A stretch of DNA of 64,000 bases, taken from positions 558,001-622,000 of the forward strand of contig NZ_JABFNK010000005.1 in the NCBI RefSeq assembly GCF_020386975.1. The letters are read 5' to 3'. The notes under the pieces were generated by a model. That model saw nothing but the letters and a program-made list of their open reading frames with translations, did not search any database and was not told the origin of the DNA. The stretch's first letter is position 1, and every line of letters starts with the position of its first letter. Shown here one piece after another: positions 37,980 through 46,040 of this stretch. Position numbers and translations under genes: made by a program. The DNA is from Thermococcus bergensis (GTDB taxonomy: Archaea; Methanobacteriota_B; Thermococci; Thermococcales; Thermococcaceae).

Positions 37980-38558
37980 TTACTTTAATATTTCCACCAA
38001 AAACGCAATCTTATCATTGAAAAACGTATGAATGTTATGAGTCAAAAGTAACTTTAATAAGCTTATGGAGCATGTTTTAAGATTGGATGGATCTAATATT
38101 ATGACTTCGTTCTCTAAGCATATCTCCTTTTTTTCTAAAAATACTCCACATACAGCATGTGAAGCCTCAAAAACACTTTCTCCTTTGTGAAGAAGCAAAA
38201 ATACATATACTTCCCGTTCTGAGAATCCCAGTCCCCTCAATATAGAAGCCTCAAGAATAGAAATTTGAAGACAATTCCCGCATCTTTGGCCTATGGTATT
38301 TAGAGGATGCAACTCATTATTATCTTTAATTGTTATAGTTGGGATGTAGCATATTTCTTTCAGTAGGTCTCTATGTAGCTTTTGAAGTCCTTTTTTATCA
38401 TTCAACTTAATATTAGCAACCAGACGATTTGCAATATCGGGTATAATATACTTTGAAATCGCCAATGGAGGAACTTTGTAAAGTATTATTCTTTGACCAT
38501 TATTGCAAAGAATAACCCTACAAACGTCATCATGGAAGCCGCTAATATAGTCAACCAT
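37980..38558 (-). CDS. Transglutaminase-like Cys-His-Asp protein, putative RiPP leader peptidase
   Basis: A 192-residue protein (numbering from ATG 38558). The core has the order of a transglutaminase/papain-like fold: a Cys in RCGNCLQISILEASILRGLG (Cys96), His in ASHAVCGVFLEKK (His134) and Asp in VIILDPSN (Asp156). This is the triad layout of the B-type cysteine peptidases that cut leader peptides in lasso-peptide clusters. It is the last gene of the minus-strand cluster. The frame is open to ATG 38585; 38558 is favoured because GGAGGGTGG precedes it. Either way the gene overlaps the MFS gene by more than 70 bases, which is unusual; an internal non-ATG start (for example TTG) remains possible. 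Peptidase activity is inference. Confidence 0.6.
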   Translation of the reverse strand: MVDYISGFHDDVCRVILCNNGQRIILYKVPPLAISKYIIPDIANRLVANIKLNDKKGLQKLHRDLLKEICYIPTITIKDNNELHPLNTIGQRCGNCLQISILEASILRGLGFSEREVYVFLLLHKGESVFEASHAVCGVFLEKKEICLENEVIILDPSNLKTCSISLLKLLLTHNIHTFFNDKIAFLVEILK

Positions 38559-39661
38559 GGATCCACCCTCCACAGCGCTCCCCATATTACGGGAGCAAAA
38601 ATCCCAATTAAGCCGGGCAGAGTATTTAATGTGCCATAGGCAGTTGCTAAATACTCTTTTTGATGTTTGGAAGTATAAACGCTATATGCAATGTTTGAGA
38701 GAGCCTCTCCAAAGAGCCCACTTAAAGCCAAGAATATGAGAGAATACGTGGGTGCATATTTGCTTAGGAGAGCAAACAGAGTCATCGTTATGCTATCCCC
38801 GAGGATATCTACAATAAAGGTCTTTTTGGGGCTGAGATAGTCCACCATAAAGCCCGCTACGAAGTACGCTACCAATACGAAAAATCTCGAAGCAGAGAAA
38901 ACATTTACAATTACATCTGAATCGAGTTTCATCCAAGAGTCCAAGTAGGGATAAAGGAAAGTGTTGAAACACGAGCTGATAAATGCAGACAGACAGAAAA
39001 GGAGTGCTAACGGTGCGAGAGGGGTGTTTAACAGTTTTCTGAAGTCAGAATTTTTGATGCTACTTATAATGTTCTTCTTTATCTCTGATGTAACTCCATT
39101 TAATGGACGCTTTTTAGGAAGAGTTTCCACGAGCATCAATCGAAAGAGAGATAAAATAAATAACATCACTAACACGACGTACAAAACATATACAAAACCC
39201 AGCTTTTTAATTATCCAGTTCGTTAACATTGGACCAATAATCCATGCAACTGTGCTGGAGACATGAACCAATGAGAATACCCTACCCCGAATTTTTTCTT
39301 CTGTAGATTCAGCTATAAGTGCTGTAGTACCCGGACTAAAAAAGATTCCTATTGAGTGGAAGAGTATTAATGAAAGCATGATGGCGAGGGGATTTTTCAT
39401 TAAAAGCAGTCCAAGAGTTGGTATCATGCTAAAAACAGACAACACTGCCATGGGTTTTCTCCCGAGACTATCGGCTATTAGTCCTCCAGAAAAGGAAAAG
39501 ATTAAAGATAGGGCACCTGCTATAGACATTGAGAGTGCTAATTCAGAACTTCCCGCTTGATTGTTAACTAGTATAGGTAGGTATATGAAGAAATATGCTC
39601 TCACCATATTGATAGGAAAACCTGTTATTAGAATTATTAAGGGATTGTATTTGGGTTTCAT
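38486..39661 (-). CDS. MFS transporter of the RiPP cluster
   Basis: A 391-residue major facilitator protein with twelve hydrophobic helices, the loop 2-3 motif GGLIADSLGRKPMA and a long central cytoplasmic loop (ETLPKKRPLNGVTSEIKKN). It begins four bases after the radical SAM stop and follows GGTGATG. Its place in the operon suggests export of the mature peptide, or self-protection, but the substrate is not shown by the sequence. Confidence 0.8.
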   Translation of the reverse strand: MKPKYNPLIILITGFPINMVRAYFFIYLPILVNNQAGSSELALSMSIAGALSLIFSFSGGLIADSLGRKPMAVLSVFSMIPTLGLLLMKNPLAIMLSLILFHSIGIFFSPGTTALIAESTEEKIRGRVFSLVHVSSTVAWIIGPMLTNWIIKKLGFVYVLYVVLVMLFILSLFRLMLVETLPKKRPLNGVTSEIKKNIISSIKNSDFRKLLNTPLAPLALLFCLSAFISSCFNTFLYPYLDSWMKLDSDVIVNVFSASRFFVLVAYFVAGFMVDYLSPKKTFIVDILGDSITMTLFALLSKYAPTYSLIFLALSGLFGEALSNIAYSVYTSKHQKEYLATAYGTLNTLPGLIGIFAPVIWGALWRVDPWLTILAASMMTFVGLFFAIMVKE

Positions 39662-39665
39662 TTCA

Positions 39666-40733
39666 TCACCGTAACACTGAAGGATCTATAAATTCATGAG
39701 GAAACACTCCTTCCTCGAACAACTTTTGACATACTGGAAAGGACGCAGTAAATGATTTGTACTCTTCATATGCAAATGCCGGACAAATATTTGCACAGTA
39801 GCTCCTTAGAATACATCCGCTGCAAATTCCTTGAAATTCATCAGGTTTTACTCTACGAAGCTCTCCTAAAAAACCTCTGCCACTATACCATATGTCTCTT
39901 AGGCTCTCTTCTTTTATATTTCCTATCACAGTCTCTGGGTATTCAATTCCTATGCCACATAACGACACTCCTCCATCGGGTAAAATCCCAAGCATTTTTG
40001 TATAGTTGCATGCCATCCTTGAAATGTTTAGGTATCTCCTTCCGTATTTTGCGAGCAGATAATGAGGTACCATAGACCATATTTTGCCAGGATATTTATC
40101 ATATAGCTGGATTAAATACTCTATGAGTGTTTGGTATTGGGAGACAGACAGGGAAATATTATTATGCCTAGCTCGGCCTATTGGGAGTATTGGATTAAAT
40201 TTCACTGCCTTTGCTCCTAAACTCATAATTAAATCCGTTATCTCAAAAATGGAGTGTAAGTTGCGATTGAATACAGAAACTACAACAACTGGGGGTATAC
40301 CTAGATCTCTAAGTTTTGGTATTACATCTAAAACCCTTCTGTATACTCTCTTCCCATGCCTGAACGCATTAAATTCAACTTCTGAGGGAAAATCTAAACT
40401 TAAACTTATGTCGATCTCATATTTTGCGAGCTCTTTTAATAGGGGTGGAGTAATTAGGGTTCCATTGGTTTCCAGCACTGTTTTAACCTTGCTGTTGTTT
40501 GCGACTTTTATAAGGGTTATTGCTAGATCACTTCGCAAAAGAGGTTCTCCTCCAGATATAAAAAGTGTATCAAGACCTAAGTCCAAGGCCTCATTAAAAG
40601 CAATAAGAAAATATTTGTCTTCCAGTTCGACCATAGGATATGTTCTACTAGCATTTATCCAACAGTGCTCACATTGTAGGTTGCATGAACGTGTTAAATA
40701 TACATGCAATATCTCTAGGGGTGGAGCATTCAT
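39666..40733 (-). CDS. Radical SAM/SPASM peptide-modifying enzyme
   Basis: A 355-residue radical SAM protein. The N-terminal CX3CX2C cluster site is TRSCNLQCEHCW (Cys17, 21, 24), followed by the SAM-binding GGEPL (in FISGGEPLLRSDL). The C-terminal SPASM domain has the seven-Cys pattern for auxiliary Fe-S clusters: MACNYTKMLGILPDGGVSLC, then GICSGCILRSYCANIC and a last FPVCQKLFEEG. Enzymes of this design make thioether (sactionine, ranthionine) or carbon-carbon crosslinks in short peptides. It overlaps the upstream RRE gene by 4 bases (ATGA) and has GGAGGC six bases before its ATG. The small Cys-rich gene at 41066-41158 is the obvious substrate. Confidence 0.88.
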   Translation of the reverse strand: MNAPPLEILHVYLTRSCNLQCEHCWINASRTYPMVELEDKYFLIAFNEALDLGLDTLFISGGEPLLRSDLAITLIKVANNSKVKTVLETNGTLITPPLLKELAKYEIDISLSLDFPSEVEFNAFRHGKRVYRRVLDVIPKLRDLGIPPVVVVSVFNRNLHSIFEITDLIMSLGAKAVKFNPILPIGRARHNNISLSVSQYQTLIEYLIQLYDKYPGKIWSMVPHYLLAKYGRRYLNISRMACNYTKMLGILPDGGVSLCGIGIEYPETVIGNIKEESLRDIWYSGRGFLGELRRVKPDEFQGICSGCILRSYCANICPAFAYEEYKSFTASFPVCQKLFEEGVFPHEFIDPSVLR

Positions 40734-41038
40734 TCACATGCCTCCTTATCGTTTTGGAGAAGGCCTAACTTTGACAAATGTTTAATAAACTCTAAAATGT
40801 CTTTGGTTATTATTTCAATGTCAATTTCTTCGTCTATGTCTTTCTTTACGTAATTTGCAATCTCTTTTATAGTTAAAGAGCCATTACTGTACTTTAGGAC
40901 TAACTCCCCCATTTTATTAACCGTAAATATCCTTCCTGTAGAGTAATCATAGCATAATGCATAATCTGAATAAGAAATTATATGGAGTGGTTTTATTTTG
41001 GGCTTATAAAAAGGAGAAAATAGAAGAGACTCTTCCAC
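40730..41038 (-). CDS. PqqD-like RiPP recognition element protein
   Basis: A 102-residue protein with the PqqD pattern: a strand pair (YALCYDYSTGRIFTVNKMGE), a helix-turn stretch (LKYSNGSLTIKEIANYVKKD) and a C-terminal helix (ILEFIKHLSKLGLLQND). Stand-alone PqqD-like proteins bind the leader of the precursor and present it to the radical SAM enzyme. GTG at 41038 follows GGAGGT at 7 bases; an ATG at 41045 in another frame leads only to a 13-codon frame. It lies 27 bases after the precursor gene. Confidence 0.82.
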   Translation of the reverse strand: MEESLLFSPFYKPKIKPLHIISYSDYALCYDYSTGRIFTVNKMGELVLKYSNGSLTIKEIANYVKKDIDEEIDIEIITKDILEFIKHLSKLGLLQNDKEACE

Positions 41039-41065
41039 AGTTCATACCTCCGCTACTGCTTTACT

Positions 41066-41158
41066 TCACGTAACGCTAGGTCCGTTACAACAACCCCCTC
41101 CGGAACATGCCCTAACAATTTTGGTAAGTTCTTCTATTTTCGGCTTTTCATACTTCAT
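41066..41158 (-). CDS. Putative RiPP precursor peptide, 30 residues, Cys/Gly-rich core
   Basis: A very short gene read directly from the minus strand. The charged N-terminal part MKYEKPKIEELTKIVRA looks like a leader helix; the C-terminal part CSGGGCCNGPSVT has three Cys, four Gly and no charged residue, as expected for a modified core. GGAGGTG lies five bases before the ATG, one of the strongest ribosome binding sites in the window, and a PqqD-like gene with a radical SAM/SPASM gene follows at once. The cleavage site is unknown; the boundary near Ala17/Cys18 is a guess from composition. Confidence 0.8.
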   Translation of the reverse strand: MKYEKPKIEELTKIVRACSGGGCCNGPSVT

Positions 41159-41191
41159 CTAACCACCTCCGTTAGTTTTATAATTATTCTA

Positions 41192-41205
41192 TATTATTAT
41201 ATTTA
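41192..41205 (-). promoter_or_regulatory. Probable promoter of the RiPP operon
   Basis: The minus strand upstream of the precursor is very AT-rich (AAATATAATAATATAG). A TATA box here would start transcription near 41170-41175, leaving a leader that holds the GGAGGTG site. The IS982 copy begins about ten bases further upstream at 41216, in or next to where a BRE would lie, so the insertion may have changed promoter strength. A second TATA-like ATTATAAAAC (41174-41183) would start too close to the ATG. Confidence 0.4.
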
Positions 41206-41215
41206 TTTTTTTTGT

Positions 41216-42147
41216 ACCCTAGTTCCCATTAGATCGTTAGAGTTATAAGCACTTAAGTCTTTTGGTTGATTGGTGGTTGTTATGAACTTTCAGCAGGAAA
41301 TCCTGATCATAAAATCCGAAATCTATCCGATAATCAGCAAACACTACCCGAAAAACACTCACAGGGAAATAATCAGCCTCTACGACCTAATAACCTTCGC
41401 AATACTAGCACACTTGCACTTTAACGGAGTTTACAAGCACGCTTACAGAGTCCTAATCGAAGAAATGAAGCTGTTCCCCAAAATCAGGTACAACAAACTA
41501 ACAGAACGCTTGAACAGGCACGAAAAACTCCTGCTCCTAGCGCAGGAAGAATTATTCAAAAAACACGCCAGAGAATACGTTAGAATACTGGACTCAAAGC
41601 CCATTCAGACCAAGGAGTTGGCCAGAAAAAACAGGAAGGATAAGGAGGGTTCTTCAGAAGTCATCTCTGAAAAGCCCGCAGTTGGGTTTGTTCCCTCTAA
41701 AAAAAGTTTTACTATGGGTACAAGCTGACCTGTTACTCTGATGGAAATTTGCTGGCTTTGCTGTCCGTTGATCCGGCGAATAAGCATGATGTGAGTGTTG
41801 TCAGGGAAAAGTTCTGGGTGATTGTTGAGGAGTTTTCTGGCTGTTTTCTGTTTTTGGATAAGGGTTACGTTAGTAGAGAACTTCAGGAGGAATTCCTGAA
41901 GTTTGGCGTTGTTTACACGCCGGTGAAGCGGGAGAATCAGGTTAGTAATCTGGAGGAGAAGAAGTTTTACAAGTACTTGTCTGACTTTCGCAGGAGGATT
42001 GAGACTTTGTTTTCGAAGTTTTCTGAGTTTCTTCTGAGGCCGAGCAGGAGTGTTAGTTTGAGGGGGTTAGCTGTCAGGATTTTAGGGGCGATTCTGGCCG
42101 TGAATCTGGACAGATTATACAACTTCACAGGTGGTGGGAACTAGGGT
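41216..42147 (+). mobile_element. IS982-family insertion sequence, copy 2
   Basis: A 932-bp element, identical by eye to copy 1, with the same 13-bp inverted ends and a 7-bp target duplication TTTTTGT (41209-41215 and 42148-42154). It lies 57 bases upstream of the precursor peptide start and points away from it. Perfect identity of the two copies and intact target duplications point to recent transposition. Confidence 0.93.
41282..42144 (+). pseudogene. IS982-family transposase, copy 2, same A7 frameshift
   Basis: Same gene as in copy 1, with the first frame ending at 41728 and the second continuing to 42144. The frame break is again at seven A (41699-41705). Restoring one A gives SKKKFYYGYKLTCYSD across the join. 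See copy 1 for motifs. Confidence 0.85.
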
Positions 42148-42181
42148 TTTTTGTTAACTTTTAGTTGTTAACTTTTAGAAT

Positions 42182-42239
42182 ACTGTTAAGATAAGCTGAT
42201 GGGCAATACTAGAAGTCTTGCTTAATATTCTAAACAGTG
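42182..42239. repeat. Short imperfect palindrome on the right side of the RiPP island
   Basis: ACTGTTAAGATAAGC is mirrored imperfectly by the stretch ending ATATTCTAAACAGT. It resembles the palindrome at 37883-37930 in both arms. Just before it, TTGTTAACTTTTAG is repeated twice in tandem (42151-42178). The 300-base gap 42155-42461 otherwise holds no convincing gene. Confidence 0.4.
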
Positions 42240-42461
42240 AATTCTTAGGCATCAAAGGTAAATTTCCGAACGAATAGTGTCTATTGGGATTACTACACAA
42301 AATTCACGAAGCCTAGAATTCAAAGTTATTTTCTAACCTCAAACCAGCCCTCTCCTCTTAGCGTTTTTTCTTTCCAGCAGGGAAGTGTTATCTTTGAGTA
42401 TTCCAAATTTGGATCGTATACAACTACAACTTTATATACTTAAAATTTTTTAGACTCCAAA

Positions 42462-43304
42462 TTAGAGCAGTGAATAGACTTTGTACGCCCTAATCTGTCC
42501 TGTATAGAAATCTTTCACGTATACCGTTTTGTTTACCACTACTACCTCTCTTGGGGTGTAATTTAACCTCTTGCATGCAAGCTTTATTAAATTCTTAGTA
42601 TAAACGCACAGTCCTCTTTTTTCATTCCCCTGGGGATTCACGAAGGAATACACTACTGCAACATACTTTTCTCCAGCTCCTACTCTAACAAGCATTCTTA
42701 AATTTTCCCCTTTCCAAGGTTTTGCAGTCCTGATACCTTTTTCGAGTTTGTGCTCCTTTAGTAGATAAACATACCCCTCAGTAGTGGCAACATAGCTTAA
42801 ATCTCCTTTATCCTCAACGTCTGTTATTGATCCGGTTTTTGGGCAGAAATATCTGAAATTTCCATCTTCTACTTCAATCCAATAGACACACCCATCCCCA
42901 AGTATAATTTTCCCTTCATGATAAGACTCAAACCAGAGCCCCCTCCCAAGGTATCTTTCCCACTTTTTGTTCAATGCACTATCAAGAAAGACTATGTCAG
43001 TGCTGGGGGCATGAGGGTCTCCGGGATATCCAGCTATTAGGAGAACTCCCTCATGAAAGCAGAAGTATTCACCAAAGAACCCCTTAAGCGTGTATGTCTT
43101 CCCATTCACAGTAAAATTTACATAATTTTCCAGCCAGTTTCTCACTTCTTTAACCTCAATTTTTGCTGGACATTTCTCTAAATTTTCCTCTCCAAATTTG
43201 GGCATATTTTCGACTCTGGTTTCAATAATAATAGCCCTTGAGAAAAATACTGCATAGATTAGAAGAACAAGAACTGCTCCAAGGAGATACTTTTTAGGTC
43301 TCAT
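42462..43304 (-). CDS. Membrane-anchored extracellular protein of unknown function
   Basis: A 280-residue protein with a basic N-terminus and one signal-anchor helix (YLLGAVLVLLIYAVFFSRAI), followed by an external domain with several Cys (six to eight) and repeated short strand motifs (YVNFTVNGKTYTLKGFFG; GCVYWIEVEDGNFRYFC; GYVYLLKEHKLEKG) that recall a beta-propeller. The ATG at 43304 follows GGGGGTCTGAG. No family was recognised. It is divergent from the P-loop gene. Confidence 0.6.
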   Translation of the reverse strand: MRPKKYLLGAVLVLLIYAVFFSRAIIIETRVENMPKFGEENLEKCPAKIEVKEVRNWLENYVNFTVNGKTYTLKGFFGEYFCFHEGVLLIAGYPGDPHAPSTDIVFLDSALNKKWERYLGRGLWFESYHEGKIILGDGCVYWIEVEDGNFRYFCPKTGSITDVEDKGDLSYVATTEGYVYLLKEHKLEKGIRTAKPWKGENLRMLVRVGAGEKYVAVVYSFVNPQGNEKRGLCVYTKNLIKLACKRLNYTPREVVVVNKTVYVKDFYTGQIRAYKVYSLL

Positions 43305-43379
43305 CTCAGACCCCCACAAAGGCGTTCCAACCATATAGTTAATAACATCAAAACCCAAATATCTTTTGGTGACAAAGAA

Positions 43380-43973
43380 ATGGGCGTCTATATCTTTACC
43401 CCCGAAGATCTTTTGAGGTATGAAACCATAACCAAGGACCAGCTTGAAGTGATTAAAGATGCCATACTAAAGAAGGGAGATATTCTTGTTGTTGGGACAA
43501 GCAGAGCTGGTAAAACAAAGCTTATCGAGGCAATGATTCACCTGATTCCAGACGAATGGGAAATAGTGGTTGTTACTGCCTATGGCGAGTTTAAACCATT
43601 CAAGAAGAACATCCATGTGATAGACACTGAGTTCAATGAGAAGAGCACCAAGCAGAGAACTGAGGAAGTTATAGAGGAAATCAAGAAGCTTAATCCAGAT
43701 TACGTCGTTATAGACACCCTCCATACGGTCGACATTCCCTATCTATTGGACAAAATAATCGATGATTATCCACTTATAATTTCCTCCCTTGTTCTATCGA
43801 GGGACTTACTTGAGGAAATAAAACACTGGCTTAGAATAGACGACAAGACCCTTGCGAGGTTTGAGCTGGTTATTGAGTTGTATAGAGACATAAAGAGCGG
43901 CCTTAGAAGAGTGAACGCAATATACAGAGTTGTTCAAAAAGATGGAAAAATAGAGCTGGAAAAGATCGCTTAA
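43380..43973 (+). CDS. Stand-alone P-loop ATPase resembling secretion ATPases
   Basis: A 197-residue protein with an N-terminal helix region (YETITKDQLEVIKDAILKKG), Walker A VVGTSRAGKTKLIEA (residues about 38-52), a probable Walker B PDYVVIDTLH, and a C-terminal strand pair. The layout suggests a reduced VirB11/GspE-type or KaiC-like ATPase domain without other domains. No partner genes are next to it. The stop overlaps the convergent aminotransferase gene by four bases. Confidence 0.6.
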   Translation: MGVYIFTPEDLLRYETITKDQLEVIKDAILKKGDILVVGTSRAGKTKLIEAMIHLIPDEWEIVVVTAYGEFKPFKKNIHVIDTEFNEKSTKQRTEEVIEEIKKLNPDYVVIDTLHTVDIPYLLDKIIDDYPLIISSLVLSRDLLEEIKHWLRIDDKTLARFELVIELYRDIKSGLRRVNAIYRVVQKDGKIELEKIA

Positions 43974-45115
43974 ACCTTTGCCTTCAATTCTTCTATTACT
44001 TCTTTTAAGTTCTGGAGCATCTCCTCAATGTCCTCAAAGGTCATATAGCCCATGTTTCCAATTCTGAAGGTCTTCTCCTTTATGCCCTCACCGTAGCCCT
44101 TGGCAAGCTCGAATCCTCTCTCACGCATTGCATTGTATACCTGATCACCCTTTATGCCCTCTGGAGTAAGCACAGCTGTTATTGTTGGGCTTTCGTAGCC
44201 GGGTTCTGCCAGAATATCGAGACCAATTTCCCTAACTCCGTTTCTTATCATCTCGCTTCTCTTTCTGTACATTTCGAGCCACTTCTCTTTTCCGCCCATC
44301 TTCTCGATTATTCTAAGCACGACGTTTAAGCCAAACTCCTGAGGCATTGCTGGGGTCGAGGGTGGGCCCTGCTTTTCCTTCTGCACTTTTATATATCTTG
44401 GAATGTCAAAATACCATCCTCTCTCTTCCATTTTGTGGGCTATTTCAATAAATTCCTCGCTGAAGGCTCCAACGGCTAATCCCGGAGGCACACCAAAGGC
44501 TTTTTGGGAACTTCCAAAGACGACATCGATTCCCCACTTGGTGAACTTTATGTCAGCTCCACCCATTGCGCTAACAGCGTCAACGAAAACAAGCTTATCG
44601 TGCTCTTTTGCTACTTTAGCCAACTCTGGCAGTGGGTTAAGAACACCGGTGGAGGTTTCGTTATAGGTTATTGTGACGGCTTCAACATCAGGGTTTTTCT
44701 TTAAAGCCTCGTCGAGGTCTTCTGGCTTGACAGCCTTTCCGGGCTCGTATTCTAGGGTTACAGCTTTTCTTCCGTTGGTCTCTACAACCTGCTTGTACCT
44801 CTTTCCGAAAGCACCAATTATTGTCACAAGGACTTTTCCACCCTTAGAAACACCGTTTCTTATGCTTGCTTCCATTACTCCAGTTCCAGAGCTTGGGAAG
44901 AGAAGAACTTCCCCCTTCTCAACTTCGAGGAACTTCTTGAGCCTTTCAACTGTATCGACGTGCATTTGTTTGTATTCCTTAGATCTGTGGCTGAACATTT
45001 GAACCTTCATTATTTCAAGAACTTCAGGGAAGCAGGCAACTGGCCCTGCAGTAAAGAGTTTGTATTTTGGCTTTACTATTTCGTAAACCTCTTTATAGGC
45101 ATCTTCAAACTGCAT
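43970..45115 (-). CDS. Class V aminotransferase (alanine-glyoxylate / serine-pyruvate type)
   Basis: A 381-residue pyridoxal-phosphate enzyme of the class V group: KLFTAGPVACFPEVLEIM at the N-terminus, PSSGTGVMEASIRNGVSKGG, TYNETSTGVLNPLPEL, VDAVSAMGGADI and the cofactor Lys in FGSSQKAFGVPPG. Alanine:glyoxylate or serine:pyruvate transamination is the usual activity; the physiological pair here is not determined. It is a single gene between two unrelated ones. Confidence 0.88.
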   Translation of the reverse strand: MQFEDAYKEVYEIVKPKYKLFTAGPVACFPEVLEIMKVQMFSHRSKEYKQMHVDTVERLKKFLEVEKGEVLLFPSSGTGVMEASIRNGVSKGGKVLVTIIGAFGKRYKQVVETNGRKAVTLEYEPGKAVKPEDLDEALKKNPDVEAVTITYNETSTGVLNPLPELAKVAKEHDKLVFVDAVSAMGGADIKFTKWGIDVVFGSSQKAFGVPPGLAVGAFSEEFIEIAHKMEERGWYFDIPRYIKVQKEKQGPPSTPAMPQEFGLNVVLRIIEKMGGKEKWLEMYRKRSEMIRNGVREIGLDILAEPGYESPTITAVLTPEGIKGDQVYNAMRERGFELAKGYGEGIKEKTFRIGNMGYMTFEDIEEMLQNLKEVIEELKAKV

Positions 45116-45283
45116 GGTATCACCCAGTTGAATGACATTTCATGATTATAAAAACTTTAGCTTAACCATTGGTGGTACTACAAAAAATGAAGGAACCAGA
45201 AAAAGTTCTCAAGTAATCTCTCTGGCCCTTCTTTCTTTACCGGAACAAACATGCAATACCGGGCCCTCGTCAAAGACAAAACC

Positions 45284-45291
45284 TTTTATAT
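45284..45291 (+). promoter_or_regulatory. TATA box of the DUF2391-like gene
   Basis: CCTTTTATATGGG centred about 29 bases before the ATG at 45317. It implies a nearly leaderless transcript and argues against the longer frame starting at 45251, which would begin upstream of the promoter. Confidence 0.55.
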
Positions 45292-45316
45292 GGGTTCTCA
45301 CAACTTACATACTGCG

Positions 45317-45859
45317 ATGATGAATGAATCCAATGCTGAAGAGATGATTGACCCCAGAGTGGCTGAGCGTGAAAATATGGAAACTGAACTTAAAAAGCTA
45401 AATGAGAATATGACAAAGCTCTCCAGACAGGTAGATGAGATACAGGAGGAATTAGATAGAAAAAATCGGCCTGACAAACTCGGATGGGATGACGTGGTTC
45501 AAGAGATTATTGGTGCTATAACGTTTTCCATCCCGTTCCTTTTCACAGAGGAAATTTGGGAAATAGCCAAGACAATAGAGATATGGCGAACACTTGCCAT
45601 TTTTTTAATGACGCTCTTCGTGGCTTACCTGTTTATCTCAAAATCCAAGCTGTCGAACATAGAAAAAGAAGAGTGGCACCGCATACCCAAAAGGTTACTC
45701 ACGGTCACGACAGTCTCCTATATGACCTCTGTTCTCCTGATATACATTTACGGCATAAACAACATCGCCAACCTTTCTCTGGGGCAGTACATCAGTGCCA
45801 CGATCATTGTAAGTACTTTTGCCGTTATTGGGGCGATAGCGGTTGACCTTGTAAAGTGA
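45317..45859 (+). CDS. DUF2391-like membrane protein with N-terminal coiled coil
   Basis: A 180-residue protein: an N-terminal charged coiled-coil stretch (ELKKLNENMTKLSRQVDEIQ), then four membrane helices (EIIGAITFSIPFLF; IWRTLAIFLMTLFVAYLFI; TTVSYMTSVLLIYIYGI; YISATIIVSTFAVIGAIAVD). The four-helix part resembles DUF2391 proteins, whose function is unknown. ATG codons at 45317 and 45320 both fit the promoter. Confidence 0.65.
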   Translation: MMNESNAEEMIDPRVAERENMETELKKLNENMTKLSRQVDEIQEELDRKNRPDKLGWDDVVQEIIGAITFSIPFLFTEEIWEIAKTIEIWRTLAIFLMTLFVAYLFISKSKLSNIEKEEWHRIPKRLLTVTTVSYMTSVLLIYIYGINNIANLSLGQYISATIIVSTFAVIGAIAVDLVK

Positions 45860-46040
45860 ACAGCAAAATTGCAACTGCGTAAACTTTTTCAGCCCTTAAG
45901 GGGCTTTTATTTGGTCCTTATTTTTGTCAAAGGGCATCCTTCAACCATATAACTTTCATCCAGTACATTTTGCTTTATCTCTATGAGCGGTTCCATCAAA
46001 CTTAAAAAGCCCCCTTCTAAGCTTTGGTGGGTGGGAATTA

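Noticed and set aside
42326-42436. Minus-strand open stretch YDPNLEYSKITLPCWKEKTL ... GWFEVRK downstream of the 42462 gene
   Set aside because: Looks protein-like and may be the tail of a lost gene, but there is no start codon and no family match.
45251-45316. Upstream extension of the DUF2391-like gene
   Set aside because: The likely TATA box lies inside it, so it would not be transcribed.
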